A stretch of 64,000 nucleotides of DNA from Maylandia zebra (lineage: Eukaryota > Chordata > Actinopteri > Cichliformes > Cichlidae): the NCBI RefSeq assembly GCF_041146795.1, contig NC_135174.1, forward strand, positions 21,136,878 through 21,200,877, given 5' to 3'. Positions 1 through 13,100 of this stretch are shown here, piece after piece. The stretch's first letter is position 1; every line of letters begins with the position of its first letter. The position numbers were made by a program, and so were the translations under genes. The notes below the pieces were generated by a model. That model worked only from the letters and a program-made list of their open reading frames with translations. It was not told the DNA's origin and did not search any database.

Positions 1-1380
1 GGAGAGGAGGAATGTTCTGCCGATTAGTGCAGGAGTCCGGCAGCAAACTGCGACTAAAGAATTCAGATGAAATAATAATCTAACAATAACAAAAAAATAA
101 AACAAAAAAACGTGTTAGATTCGCTTGAAATTCAAACTTCGGCTGTGTCAGCGAGCTATGAAAGAAATCGCAGCTCAAACGTTGAAACTCTTGAGCTACT
201 TTTATCATTTAAAAAAGGCGAACGCGAATTATTGCAGTGAATAGATTTCAGCTACTATTGGCCTGTTAAGTTCCAGAAAGGTTTTAAACACAGTGTTAAG
301 AAATAAATGGTGCAGCACAGATTTGTCTGTCATGGTTGCGCAGTTAGGTTTTGATTTTTAGCACTTAAACTGGAAATAACCTCACATTCTGGACGCCTGT
401 AGTATCGATGCTGTTAAAGTTGTTCCACTTTCCCGTCAGTCGAAACAAGGACCGTTTGCCTGCTGTTGCAGCCCCCCGTCTGGGTCGGCTACACACCACC
501 AGGTGATTTCCCTCCAAGCAAATACACCAAATAAGTTAGTTCTGGACCAGATTTTAGTTTCTGTGTGCTTCTCTCGGTAGAATTATATACCTTTATACTT
601 GTATGTACATGTAAGTGAATGGAATGTGTTTTTTTTTCTTATTCCTGTTTTTCTCAAAAGTGCCTATAAAATAATTTTAGTAGAAAAAAGTGACCCCGCC
701 CCCGTAGCCTAATATAGGCAAATTTTGATAATGCAGAATAATTAAATAATGACATAATTAGAAATATAATTGTTCCTAATTCGCAGTGCAGCTATAACCC
801 GTTTTCCTGGGGAGCTTGCAGTGAGTATGCTTTCCACGAGTCACTTGTTGACACAAAACTTGTGGCACTTGTGAAGTGTTTATTGCAAACAAAATTCTTT
901 TTAAGTTTTAAGCACGTGGAACTTCCTTGTTTGAGTCTGACACGGATACCAAGTTTTAAACGAAACTGATTTAAACGAGATACGTTTGTGACCTGCAGTT
1001 TTGATCACAATATTAAAGAAAATTCAATAAAAAATATTATTCTAGTAAGGAACAATTATTAACATCGTGCCACAACCGTGCTTTGTATTTCACTTTGGAT
1101 TATTTGCGAAGGATTCCTTTTGTAACGTCTGTATACACTGTCACCCAATTTAAGCAGCGGTGCGTAATTACGCGTCGTTATTGAGAAAGTTCGAAACCAC
1201 TAACGTTCCTTAATGTGGGCATACTTTACAATTAACACGAAGTTCGTCGCTGCATTTAAAAGAAGTATCGATGCTCATTGATAGGGAGATTGGGTGAGTT
1301 GGGTGTAGCAAGACAGAGAAGGGGGGTGTGACCAAATCAAAACTTTTCTTCAATGGGCTACCTGTGGAGGACCCGGGCGC
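1..1380. other. Upstream non-coding region of the FoxI gene
   Basis: AT-rich non-coding DNA with no supportable coding exon. It lies directly upstream of the FoxI promoter and so probably carries part of its cis-regulation, but I cannot name a specific enhancer from sequence alone. Short open frames here have no recognisable domain. Confidence 0.6.
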
Positions 1381-1384
1381 TGCG

Positions 1385-1392
1385 CATAAATA
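1385..1392 (+). promoter_or_regulatory. TATA-like box of the FoxI gene
   Basis: A CATAAATA motif sits about 90 bases before the FoxI start codon. A start site about 25-30 bases downstream (around 1412-1422) would leave a short 5' UTR of about 55-65 bases. The surrounding 1360-1400 stretch is locally GC-rich, consistent with a core promoter. This is inferred from position and motif only. Confidence 0.5.
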
Positions 1393-1475
1393 CTCCTGCT
1401 TCTCCGAATAAGTTCTATCCTGAGGGAGAGACACAGAGACGAAATTAGGTTTGGGGAATCTGTTTAAGGCGGATT

Positions 1476-2885
1476 ATGAATGCTTTTGGACACCAACCAT
1501 CTAACCCACAGAGCAGCCCTATTCAGCACCACAGCGCCCAAGAGCTCCTGGACATGGCCGTGTACTGCGACAACTACGGCGTTTACCAGCAGAATCTGCA
1601 TCACCATCACACTCAGAGGCCGCCTACTCACCCCTCCGGTTACGGCCTCGGAGAGTACTCGTCCCCCTCTACAAACCCATACCTATGGCTAAACGGACCG
1701 AGCATCAACTCTTCTCCTTATCTTCAAGGGAACAACGGCACGTCTTATATTCAGTCTGGATACGGGTCTAACCAGAGGCAGTTCTTACCGCCTCCCACCG
1801 GGTTTGGTGGAGCAGACCTGGGATGGCTATCCATATCCAGCCAGCAGGAGCTCTTCAAAATGGTTAGACCACCTTATTCTTACTCCGCACTGATAGCGAT
1901 GGCCATACAAAATGCCCAGGACAAAAAGTTGACTCTCAGTCAGATTTATCAGTATGTGGCCGATAACTTCCCTTTCTACAAGAAGAGCAAAGCTGGGTGG
2001 CAGAATTCAATTCGCCACAACTTGTCACTGAACGACTGTTTCAAAAAAGTGGCACGGGACGAGGATGACCCTGGTGAGTTTTTTTTTTTATAAACCTCTC
2101 ATAATTTTCTGTGATTATATATCAGAGAATCATTACTACTTTTGTTTGTAAACTTTATCAAAAGTATTTCTGAAATACCAGAGACGTTTAATTATTGATT
2201 TTTATTTATTTATTTATTTATTTTTAGATTTTAATGTGAAAAGTCAAGTGAACTGTTCAGTTCTGAGCAGGAACAAATTTGAATTCAAAGTATTCGCATG
2301 TCAGCGTTTTTCATCCCCCCCTTCTTTATTTCTTCTGTTTCTTATACAGGTAAAGGAAACTACTGGACTCTTGACCCAAACTGTGAGAAGATGTTCGACA
2401 ACGGGAACTTCAGGCGTAAGAGAAAGAGGAGATCAGATTTGAACGGAGCTGACAGCACAGCTCTTCCACTTAAATCTGAAGACGGCGCACACAAGCTCGC
2501 CGACACTGCCAGCCTCCTGAGTGCCTCCCCGCCCAGCCTGCACGGCTCTCCGGCCTCCACTGAGCCCAAGTCGTCCCCGTCTCCCTCCGCGGAGCACAGC
2601 CCCTGTTTCAGCAGCTTCTCATCCAGCGTGAACTCGATCCTGGCGAGCAGCGGGGGAAGCGACGGGGCCCGGGGCGTAGAGCGTGGAGACTACGGCTCCG
2701 GGCACGTCGGGGGACTATCTCAGCCCAGAGAGGGCATGTCTGGACTGGGCTCCTACTCGCCTTCTGTGATCTCTCCTCTGAACTCTGACAACAGCAGAAT
2801 GAACTATTACACATCAGTGCAGAGCCTCTCCAACCATTTCAGTGTGAATAACCTCATATACAACCGGGAAGGAACAGAGGTGTAG
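1476..2885 (+). CDS. foxi1: Forkhead transcription factor FoxI (foxi1-like), two exons
   Basis: Exon 1 is 1476-2073 and exon 2 is 2350-2885, joined across a 276-bp intron with gtgagt donor and ttatacag acceptor; the split codon is Gly200. The product is 377 aa. Residues 1-128 form an N-terminal region rich in His, Ser, Pro and Tyr, with the FoxI-typical NPYLW and DLGWLSI motifs. The forkhead DNA-binding domain spans about residues 129-226, with recognition helix NSIRHNLSL at 177-185 and the basic wing/nuclear signal RRKRKRR at 221-227. A Ser/Pro-rich C-terminal region ends in REGTEV, as in human FOXI1. FoxI genes typically have one intron inside the forkhead domain at this site. In zebrafish foxi1 acts in otic and epibranchial placodes and in ionocyte-type cells. 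The start has A at -3 and begins MNAFGH, as I recall for fish foxi1. The FoxI assignment is sure; the symbol is less so, because the locus has the neighbours of human FOXI2. Confidence 0.93.
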
Positions 2886-3205
2886 ACTGCTCACAGTTCT
2901 TATGTAACCACCCGTTAATACTAATTTTCTGGTGTGGTTGGCCACCTTGTAGTATGACTACTGGAACTAAACTGGTGTTTATCACAGTGACTCTCTCAAA
3001 CTGAGAAAATTTGTCAGTGCATCTTCCCACTGAGATCTGATGGGTAGATTTAAAAAAACAAAACAAAAAACAACACACTGTAGCAGCTGGATTGGACCAG
3101 TTAGTCTTTAAAGAAGATGCCTATGTACAGAAATTATTTTCATAAGAAGAACCATGTATGTTAGACTTAATTGTGTTTTATTTAAACTTGTGTCCTCTAT
3201 GTTTG

Positions 3206-3211
3206 AATAAA
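3206..3211 (+). terminator. Poly(A) signal of the FoxI gene
   Basis: A canonical AATAAA lies 321 bases after the stop codon and is followed by T/G-rich sequence, which fits the 3' end of a short 3' UTR. A second AATAAA about 200 bases further on could serve as an alternative. Confidence 0.65.
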
Positions 3212-3229
3212 AGTCATTTATTTGAACTC

Positions 3230-6200
3230 CATATTCAAGGCTTATGTGTCATTTTCCTGTTTTTCCTCTGGAGAGCTGGATGCACTAGTCAGAAATAGTC
3301 AAGGCTTTGACTGTATGAAATTCTATATAATTAATGAGAGTTACTATGTTTTATTCCCCACGTGAATCTGGCAGTACAAAGCATTTTCAGACTTTTTCTG
3401 GATTTTTCCTCAAAATAAATACATTTATGTGTTTCCTTGGACACCATGTTGTCTGCTGTAGGGTCATTCATTGATGATGTATCAACATCAGCACATGGGG
3501 CCATTATTTATTAGTGTGTGATTCGCCCCTGCTTTGTTTGTAGATGTAAAGTTCAAAGTATTTTGGAGAGCCTGCTTCACTGTTGCTCAGAGTCTCAGTC
3601 AGATATATATATATAAATATATTTTAAAAAAGCTTTACAAAACCTCATTAGGTTCTCAAATCCATGAAAGCATAAAGTTGTACAAATATTTGATGGTCTG
3701 TCAGGAAGTCTGAAGTCAAGTAGCTGTAAGCTGTAAAGTGTGTAAGACAGAGATATTTTCCGCTTGTCACTTCCAATAGACCCATTAACAAGTAATCAGA
3801 CCTTTAGCTTGCTTCCATGAGGTTCAGAAGTTCAGCTTTTTGTCTGGACTGGATTTGACTCAGACTGAGACTGCTTGATTTCAACCTTCATTTTTCTTTT
3901 ACTGAATATTCCACCTGTCTCCATCTATTCCCAAAGTCTTGTCACGCAAAAGGCCGACTGTCTGTGTGAGGGCTTTTTGTTTGTATTGGAGAGCACTGTG
4001 AAGGAGCATCCGCCAAACAACTGACGAGAGAGTTCAGCAGCATGTAATGCGCTTTTGTCGTGCTTGTGACCCAGGGGACACAACAGAAAGGCTGCTATTG
4101 GGGGGAAAGGCTATTAAACAACTCATGCGGGGAAAATGTTCAAGTGATTTTACACCCGGCTTCTGTCTTATTTTCAAACAATATGGATACGCACGGAATC
4201 AAAGTCTGTAAATAAAAGGAAACACCTCTTAATTGGTTGATAATTGAATTCACCCAGGCGCTCCGTGGTCTGGAATAAAAGAAAAATTAATTGACAAGAC
4301 TTTTGTGCCCCTTGTTGGAACACAATGGAAGCTGGCAACTCAAGAGGTCCCCTCCTGGGCTCAAATGAAAATATTGCGATCTGAAGATCTGGGAACAAAT
4401 TATCTCCCTCAGGCCACATTTTGCTCCATTATCTGTGGAGCAGGGCCACGGATCAGACAAAGGGGATTTTTGTCATACAGGAGGTTCTCACACTAACAAG
4501 TTTTCTGTTGAAATCCTCATCACATCTAGTGAATAGAGTATAGAGCCTTTTATATTCTCAGGCCTTTCTGTTCATGGTGTAATTTCTTGATCCCTTAGTT
4601 CTGTTCTCAACTTCTTAGACTCAGTAATTCAGTATTATTTAAAATTGTATTAAGATAAGTTTTTTCCCCCACTAGAGCAACCAATTGATAAATAATGATG
4701 TATTATTTTATATTAAGCTACCCTGCAGTATATAAAGTAGTTTAGCATTATTACCCATTAATGCATCATTAGAATAAAATATAATGTTCTGAGTATTTTT
4801 GGCAGCTAAACTGCATTTTAACATTTGCATATAAAGTTGTGCACACTTGAGTATTTCTCCATGGTGGTCTGGCTAGTATTAATGCTTTCTCAGAAACTAC
4901 TATTAAAGCACCACCATATGAGTGTGGATGCAGCAAACTGCAGAGTACATCTCCTTGCTTTCCAAGTTTGCCTCACCTTCCCATTTCTCAGAAAAGTAAT
5001 GCTCCAGTGCCCCATGCCTGAAGGGCACATTTACCTGGCCCACATGAATATCAGTCAGGCCATGTCTACCTGCTTGAGGGCCCCTTGCTCCAGGAATAAA
5101 GACTGAGACTCAGGAGAATGCCTCAGCATAAGGGTGGCCTCAATCCCCATGCCTAGTGGGCTAAATCCATAATGATGGGTTCCATCCTCAAAGGGTCATG
5201 TCTCGAAAGGTGAGGGTGGTTCATAATTGAAGGAGTCAGTGTTTCAACATTGGATTATTTTAATTCTCTTTCTCTATATGGGACTAGATACACTGGGAAG
5301 CTTTCTTCATTTACTGTGTTTTATTGAATGACGATGAATCCAGCTGAAGAGTTACATAAATAAATGCATAAATAAAGATATTCCCCTGTTTTAATTTCAT
5401 TTAATTTTATTTAATGTAAAAATCACAACAGGAGTGCTGATGTCTGCTGCCTGGGACAGTAGTCAGTGAGGGACATGAAGTAGTGATGTATCATTTCCAG
5501 ATAACTCCCATCAGCTGTCAACCAAGATCTCGACTGATACACAAAGATAACAAGCTGTACAACCTTTAATCTCCCCATAATCTGCCATTTTTATTTATTT
5601 ATTTATTTTTCCCATGCCATGTGTTGTAGGCTTACTTCTGTGGTTTAGAGGTTTAGCGTAGCTTTTAGATGTACTTTGTATGGGAAATGATTACTTTGTA
5701 AAGCACCGGGAATTTCAAATAAAATCAGAGCCTTTTAATTCTCCACAGCCCATATAACACTACCTAACAGACAAATCTGAGGGGTATAATTTGAAAAGGG
5801 AGACTGTGCGTCTGACCTCGGTGAAGAACATGATAGCTCGTCCATGGGGGGGCTAAACAGAGTCTGGGTCTACTTTGAAATTTCACATCTGTTTGTAGCA
5901 GTCAGTGGGCATTATAGGGATGATTTCTTATATTACAGCTCAATCTCTTGAGGAAGTTAAATATTTCATTGAACAATACGATGACAGCTTCTGGGGAAGC
6001 AACGCTACACCTGTAAAGATAGAGGCAGCTCTCTAGACTTTACTTTAAAAGGACTGTGTGTGCAAGTGATAGCTGAGGAGAATGTCTATCAATTGGCATG
6101 ACCTGATTTGGTTTCATCATTCCCCGTCTGAGGCCCATAAAAAGACTGATGTTTGAGCCGCTAATAGCATGGGATCCTGGCTCTGGCTGAGCAGCCATAT

Positions 6201-9200
6201 GGATGATTTTATACAGAACAAGAGTCATCTCAGTGCAAATTGTTCAGCTATTGAGAGCACATTGAAAATGTCAAGACAACTATTCTAACCACACTTGATA
6301 AAGTATTCATGTAGTTTTTTTTTTTCATTTCTTTTCTAATTTTGTAAAAAAAATCTGATTTTAGTATATTATAAGCAGCTGTTAAGTCTTATCAAAGATG
6401 GGAAAAATAGATTTTCTCAACTTGTTTTTGCACCATGTTGATTTGGTATTTTTCTTCACGTGCATGGAGTTTCCTGAGATTATTTTAATCTTGATTTTTC
6501 CTCTTTTCTAGCAGTGGAAACTGGCTCATTTGAAAATTAATGGCGAACACAGGAAAGGAAGCCACTTCAGAGCCCCATGAGGCTTTCCAGCTGAGGAACC
6601 TGCTGAAAGAGTCAAAGAGATACAAGGATTAACAGACTAGAACGAGTCCCAGTAAATCCACAGCCAGGACCTGTCTTCACATCACTCTGTCTGGAAAACC
6701 TATCCCCAAAACAATGTAACCTATCCCCTGCTCACTCTACTGCTGGAATATATTTTGAAAAAGTCTTTGTTCTCGCATTAGGGAACTGTAGGCAGATCAT
6801 CCTTTATCCGTGACCTTTGTCATAACAAACCATGGCAGTGTTTTTACACACTGCTGGAAATCCAGAAAAGAAAGCTTGCTTCAATCATTTGATGCTTCTA
6901 ACAAGTTTTACGTCTGTTTCTGGCTCGCTTGAAGCCAACCTTAAGTAATTAAAGAAGAAAAAAATTACAAGTATCACAGCGGAATATTTTTTCAGCTATA
7001 TTTCCTGATTATCTCAGTACACTGAAAGACTTACTCATAAGCCTCTCAGTGAATCTGCAACCATTCATCACTTACATGAAATTCCAAACCGTGACCTTCC
7101 GAGAACAATATCCAGGGTTCGTGGAACATCAATTTCTCTGTGCAGTGCAGCAGAGCAAATATCTGAGTAACAGCCAATGTGTAATCATTGTAGCCTGGTT
7201 CAGGGACTACTTTCACATGATAAGGGTCCATCTGACCTCGCACAAAAACTTGGAATTGTGATTGCTTGAGCACATGGATGCATTTAAACAAGAAATTAAA
7301 CAATGTAATATTGTTTTAGGGAAAAATGGTATGTTTTGTGCTTCTGACACTTTGTAGTGATACCACCCGGCTTGCAGCACCTGCATGCTGTCATTACCTG
7401 CCCCTTACAGACAGGAAGTGGTGACAGATAACAGAGGAAGTAGCTACCCAGAGGGAATTCATTTAACTTACTCCAGCCTGCACTTTTGGTGGCAAGACGG
7501 AAGTCAGGTCATCATTTGGTACTCAGGGGACCCTCAAAATAGCTACCTCTGTTCCACTTGTCAGTCATTGTCAGTAGTTCTAAAGGAAGCCATCTCTCAG
7601 TTTGAAAGTCACATCGGATGAAGTTCCCGCTGTTAAAAGACGCAGCCCACCTGGAGTACCACTGTATTTCGAGACACGTCTTTCTGCAAGACATTTTGTG
7701 TTTTTGCGAGTTGTGTTTTGCTGCACGAAAGTTTGCAGAACGCCAGTGAGAATTATTTCGTTTCACCTGCTTCCCATGTTCCTTTCTTCAGCTTCACTGC
7801 TGTGTGATGATGGTGCATCTGCCCCGAGGAATTCATCGACTGCTCCCTCCCAGAACAGCTCTCCCCCGGCCCCTAATGAGACCCCCTGCCTCCTGCCTCT
7901 ATTGTGAGGGATGCATACCAATAGAGAGACAGGAGTGGGGAGACAGACTGAAGCTCGGAGACCTTTGGAGCCTTCCCTGGCCTAAACCATCAAACGCACC
8001 CCTCACAGAGACAAATAATGGGTATGATCAACATTTAAAGTTTTCACCATGTAAACTGCAGATGATCTATGGCTGAAGGCTCTAAATGATAGCCTTTCAA
8101 AAGAGACAGGCATGCCCCCTTCAAATGCTCCTTTTGTGTTTGCTATGGTACTAATCCCAGCCCACACTTCAAGGCCTTGGCTCTCTTCTAAGCCAGCTGC
8201 TATCATCTTAAAGGGGAGGGAAAGAAAGGCCGTGCTTTTAAAGTGCTTTAATCAACAAGATGTAATACTTTAATAGGTTGATCACCCCCTTAAGAAGGTA
8301 ATTACACCTCAATCGCACAGTCAGTGATTCCTATCAACATTTATTGTTTTATTGCTGATGATTCTTGACACACTAAAGTTTTTGTACAGATCAAGGATTG
8401 TTCCCTCTTTTAATACTGTAAAATATAAGTGATATGTGGATTTCTATTTGTGTGGGTTCCTCTATTTCTCCTGTTTAGGGGAAATAGAGAGACACTAGTC
8501 ATATGAAAATCAGCTTGGCTTGTGCAGCAGCAATCCAAGAAGCAGAAAGAAGACACATGTTTGCCAGATAAGTGTTTAAACAAGCATCAGCACACAGCAA
8601 GTGCTATGTGTTGACTCTGGTATTGAAGTCTATCAACCCCAAACAGCTTGGGTGTCAACTATAAACACACGACATGCATGCTGCCGGGATAGAGAGTCTT
8701 CTCTGCTTCTGCTGCAAAAGCTTCTCAATTAACACGCTAAATTGCCGACAGTGTGGCACTGCTGCCCATGTTGTGTTTGTATGTAACAAGCGAATTGTGT
8801 GTGTCTGTGTTATTTGTGTGTGTCTTGCTCCAATGCCGTGTAGCTCTAACTCATTTAATACAGTCTCTTCCCTTTTGTCATGCGATGGCATTCCAGCACT
8901 GTGACATAATTCAGGATACACACGCACACGCACACCCATGCATGTTTTTATGTGTGTCTGTCCGCTCAACACCGATGCTGACAGCAGAGCCGAGAGGCCA
9001 ACATCATCCAGAGAAGTGTGTTGACATGCCCCCACTTAACAAAGAGGCCGTTTTTTATTCAGCATGAGAGAAAATGGGTTTTTACAAGCCTGAGATAATC
9101 TGAGGGACACAAAGGAGCAATTAAAACATTGACAGGGTAGGGCTGTATTTAACTAATGACGATGAGAGGTGTGCTGATTATTGTGCCATTTAATGGGCCA

Positions 9201-10107
9201 TTCTCATGCCCTTGGTTTGACTACAGCACATTTATCTTAGGGGAGCCGAACAACAACAAAAAAAAAACAAGCATTAAAGAAATACTCGCTTTTCTTAGAG
9301 ACACAGAGGAGAGCTTGGCATAAATTACAAAAATTGCAGTGGATTGTGCTGAGAGTCGGAGTATAATTATACTTTGTGATTTGAAAAAAGCATTTAGTGA
9401 TTTGTAGGACTTAGATAATCCCACAGTGTCATTTTCAGTCAGCTGTGTGTGTGTTTTTCTTGCAGTGTTAGTTAATTTTGAGATTTGTGGTCTGTTTGGT
9501 TTTAATAATATGAAAAAATAATCAAAACAATCAACAAAGGTGTTTCTCATCCGTTAGTTACATTTTGTATTATCCAATAAAACACAGGAAGCAGCTTTTT
9601 AAAAATCATTTTTTCTTTTACTGTCTGCCAAAAGTCTCAGTGATACACTTACCAAACTTTCACTCCTGTTTCTGTCCTTAAGGTGTGTTCATAATGTGAT
9701 TTATATAAAATTCTATCTTCAAATAAAAGAAAAATAAATCAATACCATTTGAAAATAATTAATAAAATTAAATGTGAGTAACAAAGTGGGGACGTTTCAT
9801 GGTCATTAGTGATTTTATTATATGTTGCATTATAACCTATAGTGTATGCTTTTAAGGGGGCTCCCCCCCCCCCACGAATCTCAGTGTGAAGTAGGATTTG
9901 AAATTGTCGTTAAAACATTTGGAAAGCTGTTAAAAGCCAATGAATAAGTGAATGATTGTGACAACGTAATATTGTTTTCTTTAGGCTTCTTTAATCCAGA
10001 AAAATACTAAGTAGTTTTCTTTGGATTAGAAAAAATATGCAGACTATGTGTCTTATGGGCTATTAAAAACTGCTGGACAACATTCATTTTTATGTATTTT
10101 AAACTGC
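3230..10107. other. Non-coding region downstream of the FoxI gene
   Basis: No coding exon can be supported. Open frames up to about 126 codons occur (for example on the minus strand at 8655-9035), but they overlap other frames and show no domain. Low-complexity pieces include TTTA repeats near 5590 and CA/GT-rich tracts near 8800-8960. Stretches of balanced composition around 4190-4480, 6060-6240 and 8000-8340 look less decayed than their surroundings and are candidates for conserved regulatory elements. That is an impression, not an alignment. Confidence 0.5.
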
Positions 10108-10172
10108 CAGTGATCAAATCTTTGACAGGAACATCAAGACTGATGTCCCTGTCAAAGATTTGACGGGGACTG
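10108..10172. repeat. Near-perfect 23-bp stem-loop
   Basis: Positions 10114-10136 are the reverse complement of 10141-10163 at 22 of 23 positions, with a four-base loop (AGAC). The outer CAGT at 10108 also pairs with ACTG at 10169 after a small bulge. No ORF is associated. It could be a fossil of a small inverted-repeat transposon or, if transcribed, a short hairpin RNA. The tiny loop argues against a standard animal microRNA precursor. Confidence 0.8.
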
Positions 10173-13100
10173 TTTCTTAATTAGGTAGGTCAGACCTTAG
10201 CCAAATAGCTTTGTTTAGCTGTCAGTGACCCTCCCTGTATAAATTATATAATTATCCCTTTCATTACACTCGGCTTCAAGGCTACCTGGTAGAATTCAAA
10301 GGGAGGTGTCACTACATCTTATCATTATGCTAATAGCTCTTGTGTTCAACATTTAAATCGCAATGTGTGTGAGTGTATGTGTGTGTAGGTGGCTTGGTGG
10401 GGGTGTATCTAGGGGGTGTCTATAAAGGTAGTCTGCCTGTCTGCTGTAGTATCAGTCCCTGTCCCAGTCAGGTAGCTCTCTGTCTGCAGGCTGATGTGTC
10501 ATGACATGTCTACAGTCCCACAGGGGATTCAAACCAGGAGGTAAGACAAAAGAACAAGTCCTGGAGGGCAAGTTCCCCTCTTCCCCCATCTGCATACTGG
10601 TGATCTGCTCAAACGCCTCTTTGAGAGTCATTTAAATATGATTAGACTTTAACGACCTTCACAAATGAGCAGTCAGAGGATGCTTTGTTTGGGTATATCT
10701 CAGGACTTCTCTGGTGTTGAAGCATGTGTAGCTGGATTTATAAGGTACCCTTTGGAAAAGGTAGCCCTTGTAGTCCAGCAGTGTCAAAAGTGGATGCATA
10801 GCGCTGTGGAAAGACTGTGATTAAGGGAAGGTGACAAGAGGTTAATTTCCGTTCTGTTAAATAAGCCAGGCACACTGCCCTGTGCGTACATGTCAACACT
10901 GGGAGCTCGTGTGGGTCCAGCACTAATGACTAAATTTACAGCTTTGTTCTCTTGTTTTATGGAATGAACACAAAAACGGTGCAAGTTCCACATCTTTAAA
11001 AGTCTAAATATATCATAATTGCACATCTTTGTTTTGAATTGATCAGACCCTCTGTGCTATTATTCAGTAACACAGAGTGCCTGCATGGCTACACATAGAT
11101 GACACATGTTGAACTATGCAGGGGTCGGACTGCTTTTACAATTAGACCAAGCCATCTATCCAATAAATATAATGAGGATGAATCAGAGAGTTGTGATGTT
11201 TTTAATGGTCTGTAATGGTATGAGCGCTGACAGCGTAATAGCCCCGGCTCTACTGACTTTTTTCATTACACGGTGGTAGAGGCCTTGTCCAACCACTATA
11301 TTTAACCACTGCAGGGGCAATCATCTCAGGCCCATATTACTGGACAGCCTTTAATGAACAGCACAGCCATCGGGCATTTAGGTTTAATGAAAAGAGCCAC
11401 CTGCTAAAGTGCACAGATAGACCTCAGAGACAGCAGACTGTTTAAAATGATCTTCAGATGAAGCATGCTGCTCATGGATGTAATAGAAGCAATAATTGCA
11501 TGTGTTTTTGACTGCAGATGCATGAAAGCCTATGTGTGTGTGTGTGTTCCATGAATTGGATTGCTCATTTACTGAGATAACCCCAAAAAGGCTCCAGATA
11601 TTATGGGCAAAAACTGGTATTTTGAGATAATGTTGATGTTGTAGCAGCATGACACTGCCCTGGTTCTGGTGTGAAAAGCCTGATCGGATGTACGCTGTTG
11701 TTTCTGATTAAAAGCCAGCCTCATGCTAGAGCAGGGGAAACTGTCAGTGCAAGAAAAGATATATAGCGCTTACTTGATTACACTACTCTGCCAAAGTCAA
11801 TATCATATATCTCAAGGCTTTCCAACAGAGCCCAAGTGCTCATTCATTCTGCCGTGAAAGGCTGTTAAATAAGTCAGATATGAACTTATTGAATGAATAT
11901 CTGGGAAAGAAGATTCTCAGGCTAAATTAAAGCCTGACATTGCTTAACAGATCTGCGTATGAAGTGATGATTTCAATTTTGAGACAATCTGATTTCCTCT
12001 CTCAGGTGTGGATTACATGCAGTCCTTTTCTCACTTTCCTACAACACAGTTAGAGGGAAGAGCACCTGCATGTCAGGATCGACTTTAGTTTACAGTAAAC
12101 GGCATCGGAGATTCACATAGGGGATGGCTTGAGAAATTTTATATTCTAATAACCTTCCTGGGTGATGGTCACCTCTGCTGCAGTTTAGAATTGAAGTCAT
12201 TCATAATGTAAAATGTTATGTGCTTGACTTCAACTTGCAAAATGAGTCAATTTCATGCACCTGTTAAAAAACACAAAATAAAGAGTTAAGAACAAGAGAA
12301 AAAAGGAACTTCGAAAAATGTGACAATCAAAATCAGAACTGCCATGAATAATCAGTTTTTTTCTATAAATTGTCAGAAAAGATTGGGAAACCTGTATATA
12401 AGCTATATATTTCACCCAGTGTGTATTTGGCTGTTTATTTTATCACTGTTGGTTCGCACCGTCCTTGTTTTCCTGGTTACACACTCTGGCTTTGTCACAA
12501 ATCATGACCAGCTCTTTGAGACAAAGCAGCTCCTGAGCATTTTGAGCTGATTATTTTGACATCTTATGGCAAGTAGAAGCCTCTTCTCAGCGGGTTGTGC
12601 TTAATCACAGAGAAGAAGCATTCCTTTGTTAAGTATTTGTGTCATACTTAAAGGATTAGAAAGCCTTTAAAAAGGCACAGGCAATAATGTTTGGAGTCAC
12701 CTACTAAACTGTTTTTCTGCTCGTGTTATCCAGGTAATGAACTAGAGATTCATCCTGTGGGGCGGGGTATAAAATGAGCAACTTTTTGAGAATACAGCAA
12801 GCAAATACTCCCAGATCACAGTATGGGCACTGTTCCAGGAGCTGGCAGGGGTTCATTCTATGGTACAGTATGTGTTACCCACATGATATTTTACCCTCTT
12901 TGACAGAATGTACATTTATGCTCCCATATTTCATAGTTTCAGTCGGGGTCATCTTGAATTTCCTCACCTGTATCTCACATTTAAATCTTCACATGTAGGC
13001 ATGTCTGAGTCGAAACTGGGAAAGGCACGCTGGGATAAATCACTGCAGACATTTCTACCTCAATGGTTCCCATACATCTCCTATTTTATTGTGCTTTAGG

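Noticed and set aside
10114..10163. microRNA gene at the 10.1-kb hairpin
   Set aside because: A four-base loop and lack of an extended basal stem do not fit an animal pre-microRNA; kept as an unexplained hairpin.
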